DNA of 64,000 bases from Antedon mediterranea (GCF_964355755.1 NC_092673.1:3787001-3851000), one strand, 5' to 3'. Numbered from the stretch's first letter, positions 24,001 through 36,400 are shown. The notes: a model not told the origin generated them from the sequence alone. Made by a program: numbers and translations.

Positions 24001-24867
24001 CAATAGGTACACAGATTGTATCTACGCGTCTTGGCAAAGGTCGTGTTTCCGCAGCCAAAACAAAATTATCGGTTACTTGTTTACCCAATCAGGTAATTAA
24101 TTAACAAATAAAGTGCGCATGATCATGCATTACCGAACAACCAAGTGCCAAATCACAACGCAACAATTTTTCCTTCAGGTCAAAGGTTAAAAAATCTGAT
24201 TTAAAGGAGATAATTATTGGTAATATTTTAATAATTTTAGAATCGGTTAAACCCCTTTTCCACTGGCAGTTTATTAGTTAATTATCAGTTATTTTTGGAT
24301 GCGGAAACACGGCCATAGATGTAGCCACTGCGTATTATAAGGCTAGGCCCAATGTTACAAATTTACTTTTTATTGTTTCATGTGAAAATGCAAAAATATT
24401 CAGACATCAAATTAAGTTTAATTATTGGGAAAATTATCATTCATAAATGTATTATTATCATTATGCCACTTTTTACCTAATTTGTATACATTTTTATTTT
24501 GTATTATGTTTTGTTGGGTCTTTCTGAGACAGGCCTTGGCCTCTAAGTCTGATCCCAATTAATGAAATCTTTATTTGTTTATATTGTTTACATTGTTTAA
24601 GTTTTCATTAATTGAATAAATGTGAAATGAAATGAAATTGCTTGAAATTAAAAAAAAATAAATATCAATCAAAATAGAATCATAAATAAATATTCTCATA
24701 ATCATATGAATATGAAATTCTTTCTATCATAAGATGTTAATACATTTTAAATCATATTACTAGGCGTCATATTGAAGTTCAAAATTAAAAGAAGAATTGT
24801 CTAGGCTAAATAACTTGCCTCTCGGGATGCCTAAGATATCACAAGCTTCCTCGGTTGACAGTCCCAT
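12058..24867 (-). CDS. J-domain / TPR / UBA-like / RRM / CCCH zinc-finger protein, 695 aa
   Basis: Sixteen exons on the minus strand, all phases closing: 24819-24867 (ATG), 23161-23252, 22620-22700, 21587-21629, 19276-19466, 18548-18766, 18017-18153, 17335-17546, 16943-17033, 16407-16457, 16029-16119, 14813-14917, 14341-14519, 13329-13418, 12575-12865, 12058-12223 (TAA). Domains: J domain at 5-70 with the HPD motif (KLALKWHPDKHH); acidic stretch around 90-115; Lys/Glu-rich coiled-coil-like 153-270; Thr/Lys tract; three TPRs about 341-454 (VKGNEMA, FGNRSF, WPKGYFRKGRAL); UBA-like EMGFSRQQSEAA at 455-490; acidic SDEEDY; RRM about 522-590 (RNP2 SLWIGNV, RNP1 KFCAFVNF); CCCH finger C659-x7-C667-x5-C673-x3-H677. 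The TPRs keep four of the five Hsp70/Hsp90 carboxylate-clamp positions (N12, N43, K73, R77 in HOP numbering); the K8 position reads Ala. Inference: an Hsp70 co-chaperone that also binds RNA. Intron 1 uses a GC donor. I cannot assign a standard symbol; TTC31-like is one possibility for the TPR part. Confidence 0.9.
12432..12520. mobile_element. F2 MITE, degraded
   Basis: Contains CGCTTGTGATTGGTCAACTC and ACTTGCATTGGG, with TCCAAGTAGAAACTAAGT at the right, as in the other F2 copies. Confidence 0.6.
14945..15790. repeat. 14-bp tandem array (TCAATCAATGAATA)n
   Basis: About 850 bp of a 14-bp unit with many single-base variants, in the intron between exons 16029-16119 and 14813-14917 of the J/TPR gene. 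It begins 28 bp from the acceptor of the latter exon. Confidence 0.95.
16647..16766. mobile_element. F2 MITE, near-perfect palindrome
   Basis: TTA/TTA flanks (16644-16646, 16767-16769). Ends AGCTTGGTTCCCTTTAGAAC and CTAGTGGGAACCACGCT. The stem carries AACGCAAGGACGTAAACGC and its complement GCGTTACGTCCTTGCGTTGC. Confidence 0.92.
17771..18006. repeat. 30-bp minisatellite, 8 units
   Basis: Units start at 17771, 17801, 17831, 17861, 17891, 17921, 17951 and 17981, reading GTCCACCTAGGGGTGCTATT plus ATTAATAACT. Only position 4-6 variants (GTCAAC, GTCCAT) are seen, so the array is young. It sits about 10 bp from the donor of the J/TPR exon 18017-18153. The 30-bp period keeps frames open but nothing suggests coding. 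Confidence 0.95.
18222..18300 (+). mobile_element. tRNA-like SINE head
   Basis: GGTGGTTTAGTGGGTAAGGC and a B-box-like GTTCAGATCCC, then an A-rich stretch. Single copy in the window. Confidence 0.45.
19500..19772 (+). mobile_element. SINE S3 with (ATT)n tail
   Basis: CTCTCTCCACCCAGGTGTAT, GCGCTTAGAGGTTTCACAAC, GGCGCTATATAAATCTAGG then (ATT)n. This type is widespread in marine invertebrates. Confidence 0.8.
20050..20417. mobile_element. F4 element with canonical Harbinger-like ends
   Basis: TTA/TTA flanks (20047-20049, 20418-20420). Ends GGGTATGTTCAGATCTATGG and (complement) GGGCCTGTTCAGACCTACGG. 368 bp, no transposase. Confidence 0.88.
20534..20691. mobile_element. F1 MITE
   Basis: AGCTTTGTCTACACTATCAA at the left and TGATAGTGTAGACAGAGCT at the right, followed by TAA. 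Confidence 0.9.
20897..21534. mobile_element. F6 TTAA element (AGAGACACTTTG ends)
   Basis: TTAA at 20893-20896 and 21535-21538. Ends AGAGACACTTTGTTGACCTT and GGCCTTTAAGGTGTCCCT. 638 bp in an intron of the J/TPR gene. Confidence 0.82.
21921..22106. mobile_element. F1 MITE, degenerate, with an internal duplication
   Basis: Diverged left end GTTGACAACACTATCAAACT. The block ATCATGTCCGTRTATGGGCA occurs twice in tandem. The right end decays after AAAGTTTGATC. Confidence 0.75.
22269..22294. mobile_element. F1 solo terminal repeat
   Basis: TAA then AGCTCTGTCTACACTATCAA and ACTAT, with no interior. It abuts the segment duplicated at 63756. Confidence 0.75.
22297..22391. repeat. 95-bp segment duplicated at 63756-63850
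   Basis: TAAAATTACCAAATTATTAT, GGGATTGGCCTCTATTTCTC and AAAACTGTTTTGTAATACC are shared with one difference seen in the spacer (T/G). Both copies lead into an F1 MITE at the same base. Confidence 0.92.
22392..22544. mobile_element. F1 MITE, full
   Basis: TTA at left and TAA at right of AGCTCTGTCTACACTATCAA ... TTTGATAGTGTAGACACAGCT. Lies in intron 3 of the J/TPR gene. Confidence 0.92.
22913..23010. mobile_element. F1 MITE, internally deleted
   Basis: TTA/TTA flanks (22910-22912, 23011-23013). The left arm is shortened to AGCTGATGTGATGTGCCC; the right arm ends GGTGTAGACAGAGCT. Confidence 0.8.
23043..23095. mobile_element. F1 MITE, left fragment
   Basis: TAA, then AGCTCTGTCTACACTATCAA and TTTATGTGAC. 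Ends before the second arm. Confidence 0.8.
24530..24640 (+). mobile_element. LINE-like 3' tail
   Basis: CAGGCCTTGGCCTCTAAGTC stem and GAATAAATGTGAAATGAAAT end. Confidence 0.35.
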
Positions 24868-27424
24868 TTTCGCCCTCGTCAGTCACAGAATCAAAAACGG
24901 GTGGTAGGCTGGCTACGCCAAGCCAAGCGGTTAAGATTTTGTAGCTCACTTTCAGGTTGATACGAAGTTTACTATTTACATATACAAAATGTTCAGTTAA
25001 TCCTTGGATATATCATAAACTCTTAGTATCAATAATAATATTGTTTTTAAGGCATGCCTGCTAGCTAGGCCTAACGATTTTACCACAAAACACACTGCGA
25101 ATCTCCTGTGATCGATCTCTCTCTAGGCATACACACATGCGCATGTGTAAAACAAATATTCGTCACGTGGTAAATTGCAAAAACTTGTTATTTTAGTAGG
25201 CCTATATCCAAACCTTTTGTACGTCATCTGGTACGTACCCGCCGTACCACAAACAGTGACCACTGTAAAAAAAAATCAAAAGAACTTACTATAAGCCAAA
25301 TTTAGGACATATTCCTCTATTTCTCTTGTCAGAATCTAATGAAATGTTTAGTGAACATTTTTGACATCCAATCTTTATCCATGTATGCGCTGCTGAGCCG
25401 CGAGTGAGCCGGAAAAGTTTGTGGGAAATTCCCATTTATGATAATATTATCATTTCAACAATATTTTCGAGGGTGGTCCATCCAGCGGAAGCTGGTCATT
25501 AGGGATCCTCTTAATACAATATGACGAGACATGTAACAATAAAAATTAAATTTATTTAATTAATCACGCAGTTCGGGCACTTTTTAATGAAAACAAAATA
25601 GAACTTTAGACGTATATGGTTTATTGAGTTAAACTGTTATGTCCAGTCGAATTGTTTTTACTATGGAAGTTAGTACAGTTTCAGAATTGACAAAACAAAA
25701 ATATAGAGGGAATTCGGTTGTTGGCAATCCAATAGGCACAAATAATGTTAATTTATTTCTATATAGCCTAGTCCTAATAATAATATTCCTTAAATTGGGC
25801 ATCAAATCATGTGTGACGGTGGTATGTCCTACTACACGTCATATATGACATCATAGAAATATGAAAGACGTCATGACACAAAATCTGATCTTGAACTTGT
25901 AAAGGAAGTTTTAGGCCAAGACCTGACCAAATTGAAACATGATCAAATAACGTCAATGATCATGAGGAAGTTAATTAAATGGAAAACCATTCATAAACAG
26001 GCGTCGATAATTGCAACTTTTGCCTTTATTAATATTTACTATTAACATTAAAAAAAATAATAGGGGTAAGTTGACTCATTGAGTTACAGCGATTATAAAT
26101 TGCCCCTTCCAGCATTTTTTTCATCTTTCTTTTTTTTTAAATATTAATTTTATGCCGGTCGAATAAAATAAACGAAAATATAATTAAAAGAGTGAATATT
26201 TTGTATTAATGAGTAGGCCTAATAATAGACTATGAACAAAACATGCCTCTATAGAGATGTTAAATAATATAAAAAAAATACCCGTCATTTTTCGACATTT
26301 TGAACTTTATTTGTTCATTATGAAAATTAAATTGGAAGATTATCGTGTATTAAATACAGAATAAATGAAAATAAATATTATTTATTGCAAAAATAAATGA
26401 TGTCAAGTTAGTCAAGACAAAAAAGACTTTTTTTTTTAATTGTCGGTTTTAGACGGTAAATTATTTACTTATCGATTTGTGATCGGTTGTTGGTGTTGGT
26501 TGTCACTGTTAACGGTTTCTTGGTACGGTAATGGTTCGGTTTGTTGTTGGTTTTTGTGTACTGTCGCGAATAGTAGAAACCTAACAGCGCCACCTATAAA
26601 GGAAAGGGAGTTAAGTTTGGTACTTGATGCGGAAATACGAAAAAAGTACCGACAGTGTAATATATTGTTGTGGTGTGGGCATCTTGATTCATATAATGGT
26701 AGGAATTTAGCTGATAAATATTGTTTTTTGTTTAGTACGTTGGCTGAATAATTCATCAACCAGGTAGGTAAACGTCCCGTGCTATAATTAATACAGTTAA
26801 GTAAGTGCTTTTTAAAGTAGCATAAGAACACACCAGAGGCCAGTGTTGCTGTTTTGTTAATGGTGTTGCAGGGCCTGTACGTGCAGGTATTTTCCGTGTT
26901 GTCCTTCACAACTTTGCTGTTTTGATTTTTAAAACCGCAAGTCCTTTATTCAAGTTCATTTGGGTGTACAATATGCTTACTATTCTTCAGGTCAGTCGAT
27001 ATCATATTATATGTCAATGATTATGCTGACTGACAATATTATTATACTATAGTAGTACAGTTCAGTAGTAGAAATTCTAAATCTAAGTCTATAAAACAAA
27101 GCTTTAAGTTTTAACCAAGGACATTTAACAAAATAAGTAAAATATTGTATTTAAAACATAAAAGAAAAAGGAAGGCAAAAGCTGTACATAGGCATATAAT
27201 TAAAATGACAATGCCAATGATTGAAGTAATAACATTTTTTTGCAGTATAAAAATTGCTTAAAAAGAGTTCTGTCAAGTTACGTATAAACTTTCAGGGGCC
27301 CGCAGAACCAATGTGGATCTTCCCTGACTTTGATTATAGTCATACGATTTGTTCGTCCAACACTAGATGACAATACAATATTTTAAAAAAATCATTTCAA
27401 AATGTGTTTTTCCTTCCCACAGCA
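24868..27424. other. Divergent intergenic region between the J/TPR gene and TAPP gene
   Basis: Both genes start at this region's edges, so it should hold both promoters and non-coding first exons. I see a perfect 16-bp palindrome and an E-box near 25133-25169, and a short segment (25480-25550) resembling the reverse complement of the SINE tail at 32300. No open frame here resembles a known protein. Confidence 0.5.
25133..25169. promoter_or_regulatory. Palindrome ACACATGCGCATGTGT plus CACGTG E-box, upstream of the J/TPR gene
   Basis: 25133-25148 is a perfect palindrome with the core ATGCGCAT, which resembles an NRF1-type site. CACGTG at 25164-25169 is a canonical E-box. They lie about 270-300 bp upstream of the J/TPR start codon, a plausible promoter position for a housekeeping gene. 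Function is inference only. Confidence 0.3.
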
Positions 27425-30400
27425 ATGCCATATGTAGATAGACACGGTCGGACTTGTGGATATGCAGACATTGAGGATCAAAATCAAGTTGGAAAATTTT
27501 ATCGTCGTTATTTTATTATAGCCAACGATGTAGCTGCTTTTGAATATTATATGGACAATCCACTAGTGAGTGAAAACTATGTGTGATATATATTTTATAT
27601 TTCTTCTGCCTAATGCAGGTGGTAAGGTGGGGTATTAAACTTCTTGTCCCAGTGTGTCTCTTGTAGGAGATAGACTGGTCAAAACGTCAACATTATCTGC
27701 ATGATTTAATATGGTGTCCACCCAAAAACAGGTCTACTTAGCAATGCTTTAACATTAATAGACTTTAACTAACTGTAAATATTATTCCCTCTTTGAAAAA
27801 ATTGTATAAGGTGTTGCATTTACGGGGTATATTTTCATGGTCCTGGTAGCACAAGTGTGGGAAAATATGGGGGAGGTGCAGGTTTTATATATATATTTCT
27901 GAGGATTTGATACTGTAGCACAAGTTGGACGGGCTGAAATTTGTAATTAAAGTCCCTGGCACGTCCTGTGTAAAAATGTCACGATTTATCTGACAATTTT
28001 GGCAAAGATTTCAAGTACTGGATGCTAAGCCCATTGAATTACCTTGAAATTAAGGCTAAAGCAAATTGCTTATTCACCTCTCTGGAATTACAAATCTCTT
28101 ACATACGGCTGAAACTTCTTGGTTATACGGGTTTAGTTGTTTTTGTTTGGTTATATGCGACAATATGTTGGTGTACAATAATCATGAAAAACCAATAACC
28201 AGTTGTATACAAGTTGCAATATTTATATAGTAAAAATGAAAATGAATTAAACAAATATTTGTTTCAGAATTTACCAAAAGGATCACGTCCAGTTGGCCAA
28301 ATTCTGTTGTCAACAATTTCAACTGTAAGTAATCATATATAAAATACTCTCACATCAAATGATAAAAAAATGTATGTAAATATAATTTTTATTTATATTA
28401 GATTTAAATGCCAAATAAAAGAAAATTATTTTTTTTATGTCCAATGAGATATTCCAGGATTTGAGATTTATTTTTGATGTGTGTCTTTACCCTCCTTTAC
28501 TTTAATGTGATGTGTACTATTACTAAAAGTTCAGTTGCTGTTTATACTGTATACATCTCGGAATGAGTTGACAATGATAGTGCATTTTTTGGGGGATTTC
28601 TTTCTTTCTTTCTTTCAATTTGTTTAACTAATAACAACCATCTTTCATTTTTAAACTGAATATTTTTTTATGGTAAAAAATTATATATTTTTCATATATT
28701 TTTAAAAATTATTATGCTATAAAAATTTGAAGAGGGAGGGGAAAATGTTGTTATTTGGAGTTAGGTCAAACAGTAACATTTTCCAGCAGATGACTTTCTG
28801 GATAAATTCCAAATAGTTAATTTGTGTCCGCCAAGCTCTTTTTATTGTCATTATATAATATTCAAAAGGCCCCAAGGTTTAAATATAATGTCTTGCTTTC
28901 AGGTTTGTTAAGGTTTATTGTAAGTTTGTATTAGATTATTGACCTATATTATGTAGTTCTAAAGTTGTTCATGAGGCTTATGGGTCTATAGGCCTTTTCA
29001 CACAGAACTTCGGCAATATTGCGGTAAGCAAGCCGGCGGTATTGTACAGTACAGTATAATTCCCAAGGTGTGCATATTGGACATTTATAATCCTCCATGG
29101 GGTCTCATCAAAGGTGATGTATTGGATAGGGTAATTCAAGGTCATACTACAGTTCTTATCAGGCTTACAGCTGGTCCCTATCATTATATAACAATTAACT
29201 TGATAGGTCACATGTGGTTTTAAAACAATTAAGCTGATTGGTTGTGATCAATCATCAATTTAATGGACACCATCATGCATCAGAAATCTCATGCACTGAG
29301 TGAGAGTAGATAAGCATAAAAAAGTTTAACATAGGCAGTTTCAACAGGACACTGAGCTCTCCTTGCCAAGATAGGAACTCGTAACTGTTCTTTAATTTTA
29401 TGTCTTGCCGACAAATACTATCAGTACATACTCTCTGCGGTTCGCGCTGATCATGTCACAGCCACAGATAAACCCTTTGATCTCTGAAGCTCAGCATCCT
29501 TGGTTGAACTTGAATAAGTGATTATTTATACTGTACTAATTCTAAGTTACTTATGTTTATCATTAATTAAATACATTTTCTAATTTATTAGGCAAGAGAT
29601 GCAGCCAAGTTAAGACCAAAAGAACAATTTTGTTTTGGTAAGTTTTTTTTTTCAATTTTAAACTAAACTTATTTTGTTAGCCAAGGACCGTTGTGGCTGG
29701 AGAAAGCTTGTAGTCACCTGCTCCGCAGCCGACGGATTTTGATGATTTAAACAAATAAAAAGTTTTCTTTTACTAAATTGTCTTTTTAACTACGCGCTTG
29801 ATAGGACCCCATTGGAAATAAGTTGGGGTTTTTTTTCTCCTTTATGGGCTATTCTAGGTTTCTTGTGTTCTGTGCAATTCCTTGCTTGTTTCATTTTGTA
29901 TTTAAAATGTTTGTCTTGTAATTTTATGTTGAAACCTGAATAAAATCAAATCAAATCATGATGATTTAAAGTAAAACATAATACCAAATGTTATTATGAC
30001 TGCAAATCAATCTTTATACACAAAGAAGTGTTGTAGGCTTCAATTAAATTATTATTGAGCGAAGTCTCACACGATTATGACATTGGCCCAGTTAAAAATT
30101 CACAAAGTAAACCAAAATGTCACCGAGTTATAGATATGAATCACCTTCCTATAGGGCTAATGTGTACGTAATAGCCGCCGATTGCCAATACTTTATTCCT
30201 AGCTTTGATATCCTTGATTGTCACTATAGTCTGTTCTATGGTAAAATCCCGAACTGTCATTTTAGTAAATCTGACGCATTTTAAGTGATTGTGGTTAAAA
30301 CTGCAACTGTGTGGGCAATCCAGGATTTAACAAGAAATATTTCTTACAAAAAACGCTGCTCGCTTATTGATAAATATTTTTTATTTCAAATGTTTTTGAA

Positions 30401-33400
30401 TGTGTCATTTTATTGTCACATAATAGATAGTTATTTTACCTGAAAAAATGTAATTTAAAGCAACAAATACTTAAATTGTCTGTCAGACAATGGTTTTTGG
30501 GTTTCTTTTCATTTTTTATATGTGAATAAATATTACTTTTTTGTTACAGAAGTGAATACTCAATTCACTTTAGTTAATTTTATTGCTAAGGTCAAATCTG
30601 GGGGTCACTTCATCACCCTAGATATTTCAATTGTGAAGTATCCTATTACAAACACAAACTTTAATGGACTGTTTCGATAATAATTCAATGAATATCTGAC
30701 ACTGACAGTGAATATAGGGATTTGTAATTTTAGCATGACATGTCCTAATAGACTCTTTCCCAGCCGTTTTTTGGGTCTACTGTAGCAGCTGGAATCAATA
30801 AATCATAGTGGAGTTTCCATTTTCACAAAACTGTCTGTCCTTAGAACTATAACTGCTGCATGCTTTAGCTTCTGATTGAGTAGTCCTAATGGGACGTAGC
30901 GGGCTAGAGCAGCAGCGTGAAAATAGGTGAGGCCTTAAAAATGGTGAAATGAAGGGCTGAACTTAATTTAAAATGTCCTATCTTTTGCATAACAAGTTGC
31001 GAAATTTAGGGGGATGGGGGGAGGGAGCGAGCCGGTTGGTCCCCTCTTGGATCTGCCCCTGACACTTGTATCCTGTAACACACATCCTATCTTTGCTTAT
31101 GTATTAGTTTACTGAGTGGGGTATAATGTCTTGTACCCCAGAGAAACAAATGCAATGATTCAGCATTATAATTCTGAGAAATTCCTCTGGACATGGGTAA
31201 TTTATACCACAGGATATGCCCAACGCTGTATGTCTTGAAAGGGAAACATGTACACATTGAAGGACAATAATAAATTGTCATATTTCCAAGTACTATAGGC
31301 CTTTCAACTTTGATATTATAGGACTATCAACGTATAATCTGATTGCGTCATGCATTGTTGAACATTCTAATAACAATTCAACGATAAAAAGTGCGGATAA
31401 AAGACACTGATATAGTATATGCACTTATTGAGGCGTCACAATCGACCAATTAACACATTGCTTTCATATCAAGAGATTTTTTTATGATAGTCCAGCGACA
31501 ATATTATACAAAATGCAATCAGAAATTGATAGAAAGGTAACTAATGTACTACGTATGTACATCAGTAGCTGGAAAGTAAATGAGATGTTTACTTACCTGG
31601 ATAAACTGACATCTAACATCAGTAACCCCATACAATAATAGAACAGTCCAAACTTTATACAAGTGACCTGAAGCAATCAAATGGTGGGAGAAGATGGGAT
31701 ACATTCAGTAAATGGAAGAGTCTCATACTTTGAATTCTATTAATAGTTTTGAATTTGTTATTTATTTATAATGGGTAACTTCTTCATTTGAAGTCTGGTC
31801 TCCCAGAGGGTCCAGTTATGATCAGTGACTGTATACTAGTACACCAGGGTAACCCCCTACTCGTCTTGAAAAATGTACTAGGTCCTTTAAAGTGCACATG
31901 AGCTAGATGTGTACACTGGACCTACAGTTTATATTCTTTATCCGAGAAGACTTGTTTTACAACCAGAACCATGGAGCGAGTGATTACGGTTCTATTGTCT
32001 TAACCACTCGGTCACTCCTTCGCTCCTTGGATCATGGACCCACAGATAGTTGCTTCTTAAACTATATACAGGTAGCTCCATTGCTAAACTTTGTATTAAT
32101 ACATCCTTTGATAGTATACAAATACTCTCGGAGTGGAGTTGTGGCTTGGTGGTTATGATGCTTGACTACCACTCTATGGATCCTGGGTTCACGTCCCGTC
32201 ACATTTCAGGATTTTTTCTAAGGACAAAATTACAACTCCACTCCCAAAGACTTTGTAATAAGACTTTGTTTATGTAGAGCATCTTGTGTTTGTTTGTCTT
32301 GTGAACCGCTGAGGGTCCCTAATGATCACCCTCATTAAATATGGTAAAAACAAACATTTAAAAAAAATTAAATAAATAAATATTGAATAGTGAGAATATT
32401 TCATGAGCTAAAAATTGACTGTTCTGTGTATATCAAAGAGGTGGAGCCTGATGTGTACTCAACAGTGACTAATGACATAATTATAAACCCTATCAAATAA
32501 TGTTGCTATCTAATTTTTATTTCTTGAACATAGGTATTCAAAAACGCATTCTTATTCTTTGTATACTGTAGTACAGTACATTTGGATTTATAGCAAAATG
32601 GAATGATCTCATTTATCATATGTAAAATATAAAAGATCAGTTTTTCAGTCATCAGTTTGGCACAATTTAATTCTGAAAATGCTATTTTTGTTTGGATTAG
32701 GAATGGCTTAAGTCACAGACGCTATCTGTAGACCTACTAAATTTTGACCTATAAGAAACTATAAAATTCTCTTTAAATCAATAAGCGCTGTAAAAAGCAC
32801 CTCAAAATATTCAGATTATTATACATTATCATATTAAGCTCTGTCTACACTATCAAACATTATGTGACAAAAAAATGTGATGTACCCATATATGGACATA
32901 ATGATGTCATACCAATACCATATTTGGGCATATCACTACAACAGTATATTTGGGCACATCACACTTTTTTTGTAACATGAAGTTTGATAGTGTAAACAGA
33001 GCTTTATAAGGGATGAAAAACATCAATTTGTTGTAAAATCATGTTCTCTTTTGAAGCATCAAGGAAAAATATTGTGTATTATTATAAATTGTATATGTTT
33101 TGTAATATATTATAGTAATTCTTGGTTTTTTGGTAAAAATTAGAAATATTCTTGTTGGTTTTTAGGGAATTTTAACAAATTTCTTATAAATGTTACTAAA
33201 TCTTGTATGTAGGCCCTATATCAGCATCCTATGTTAGCAAATTTCCTCAATTGAAAATTATGGGAAATGATGTTGTTTTATTGGTGAAATACCTCAACAT
33301 TTTCTAGTACATTAGTACATCCCTTCAGCTTTGTGATAGAACGAAAGGTTAAATATTGTACTACATAAAATACAGAATTTAAACTAAATTTCACACAATC

Positions 33401-36400
33401 TTAAAAATTGCATCCACCATTAAAGATAGGCTAATTTGTGCCAAATGATTTACTTTTTCGTTTGATTATAGGATCTTTATTTTAAGATGGATGAAAAAAA
33501 CACAAATTTCACAATTTATGCACCTGTCCCAATACCATTGTTAATAACATTCTAATCGTAATATAAAAAAAATCTGAATGGTTAATTTGGTGACCTACTA
33601 AATGCATATACCTGTATGTATAGGGTCACCGAACTTTAAGTTGATCAACTCATGCTAATTAATTTCCACCCATCTTACTTTATAACATCTTCATACTGTT
33701 GACCAACATCACTTAACTTTTTGGTGACACTACACCCTAATGGTTTAGGTTATCATTGCATTTCCATTTCATTTTCATTTAATGATTCTTTTGTCTACCC
33801 TAGTGAGTGAGAATTATTATATTGAATAAAAAATTTTTCATTTTTCATTTATTTATTCGACCAAAACACATAGAAACAGAACAGAAAAGAAACAAAGCAC
33901 AATGGTCAGGTGAAACTAAAGCAAAAACAATTACTATAACTCAAAGAGTCAGTTGCCCCTTAGCTTTCGCCCGGGCTCGAACCGGGGACCTTCTGCGTGT
34001 TAAGCAGACGTGATAACCACTACGCCAAGAAGCCGCATATAATATAAATATAATATTATTATATCAATATAGTCAAATGCAACAATGATAAATTGTGAAC
34101 CATATTACTGAGTCATAGAACTTGACAATTGCAACCACTGTTGAAGCCAAATTATTAAATTAAGCTGCCTGAAAAAACTGTAATACACATCAATGCGAAA
34201 ATCAGGTATTCCCTGATAAATATCTCAAACAATAGCCGTTTTGTTCGGTTACTGTACAATCGCAACCTGTGTAAATTTATTTGTTGGAATTCTATAGAAT
34301 TTACTAAATTACCTACATTTGTTAACACAATCAAAGTTTTTTTTATATACAATTTAATTAAATAGAGAATATTATGGGAGCACTGAACAGTGAAAGACCG
34401 AAGGGTGTGCATCCTGGTTGAAAATTGAATGAATGAAAAGAATAATAATCAAGAATTCATTTTATGTTGCTGTGTCATTTCAGAGAGTAGCGCACATTTT
34501 AATTTAATCAGGCCACACCCTATTTTTCCATAAAAGCCCTACTCACAGTTTAAAGCCCCATTCCCTACATTTTTAGATCTAATTTAAGGTCACAAACTAC
34601 ATTTAATGTAAAAATAAATACTAAATGGTCCTATTGCAATAACTTTTTCATCTTTGGTTAAATACAGTATGTGAAAAATGTGTTGATTCCAATAATTTAA
34701 GCGACCCGCTATAAATCCCAACATGCATTGTGTGCGGATTGATATTTTTTGATTTTCTTCTGTGATTCACTCACTCACTTTTGATTGATCGTGAAGGCCA
34801 AAACAAATGGAAGAATCATAACTTGTCAGCAAAAATACAGAAAGACAATTTATGCTGCTGACCAGCTAGGTCTCCAAAACTAAGCCTAAAGACCATACGA
34901 CATTCACCGCGAGCTATAACACTGTGCACATTCTACATAAATACAGCATTACCTATTTATCAGAAAATCTCAATTTTTTAAGCTGATTTTCCACTAGGCG
35001 AATTTGTTCGCGCGAATCCAACGTTTCGAAGAGAAAAAAATCGCCTACTCTCTTTCCACTACATGAGCGAATAGCTGCGACGTTCATGTTCCTCGCGTGG
35101 TTGCTGAGCATTTCGATTCGCATGAGTGCTCATGAAAGCGTCATAGCTCATTTCCTGAGCTCTGATTGGTTGCGCAATATTTCGCTTCGCAAAAAGTAGA
35201 AACAATTCGAACTAATAAATTTCGCTGAAGCGAAAAATCAAAGGAACTAGAATTCGTCGAAGAAGGCAGTATGACATACAGAAACGCGAATACGCATGTG
35301 CATAGCATGACGCTTTCGATTCGCGCGAACAAATTCGCCTAGTGGAAAATCGGCTTTAATAAACTTAGCAATTTATTAGTAGAAAAAATTCCAAATAAGA
35401 ACCCATGATATGATTGTAGGATGATGATTCATTCATAATATATAGAATGTTAAACACCACGATTTACCTCGTAAACAATGAAAATAAAATAGGTGTGTTG
35501 TGTGGAATAATGCATGCTTTATCATTTTTCTTTTGTAAAATTACCACATTATTTGTTTGGTTAATTCCACGATTATTAATCATGCGTATTACAAAAGATG
35601 GGAACTTCTGACAGGATGCCGTTTTGCGTAATAATTGTGTTAGTATTACAAACGTATTATTCATCAATTAAATCATACATTCTTGTGTTTGAATTTGTTA
35701 CATCATCGTTGTGGATTTACACGACTCACTCTATACAAGGAAATGACAACAATTGGAAGAGCTTGGTTACTTCCTCATTTAAACAAGAACCTTTGGTGAC
35801 TTAAGATTGATTGTATTGATAAATTCCTGGGACTCTCTGAGCCTCCTCTGGGATTTTCCCTTTCCCCTTTCCAAATATGATAAGGGCGTGCTATTTTTCC
35901 TAATTCTACTAATTATGCAATTTCATGTTGGTATATTAGTCATTTCATTATGTGCTTGTTATAAGCCCTTCAGGATAGTTGTCTTTCACAGCTTTCGTCT
36001 CTCCTCAGTGCTTCCTTTTTTATGTATCACTGAAAGTAAGAAATAAAATATGCAATTCAAGATACAGTAGAGCTAGAGAAGTCTAAAGATCTATCTGCAC
36101 TATAAAACTTTATATGACAAAAAAAATGTGATGTGCCTAAATATGGACATGCCGACGTCATATCACTACCATATTTGGATACATCACACCATCTTGTCAA
36201 AATAGTTTGATAGTGTAGACAGAGCTTAAGTGGTGGTGCATATCAAAAATGGCACTACCCACCTGGCAACTTCATTTCTGCAACTATACTAGTTGAGTTA
36301 GTTGCAACATACTGTTACACATGGAAATTCATGATACATTTAAGAATGGTATTGAAAACTTCATTGGCATGCTTTCTGAGGGGGTTTCCCTTCTCCCTTT

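Noticed and set aside
26440-26909. Open frames on both strands upstream of the TAPP gene
   Set aside because: No family resemblance and no splice signals in phase with TAPP. They more likely reflect a stop-poor stretch or a 5' UTR/promoter.
33960-34033. Functional tRNA-Val gene
   Set aside because: The acceptor stem has about three mismatches and the sequence continues into a SINE body with an A-rich tail.
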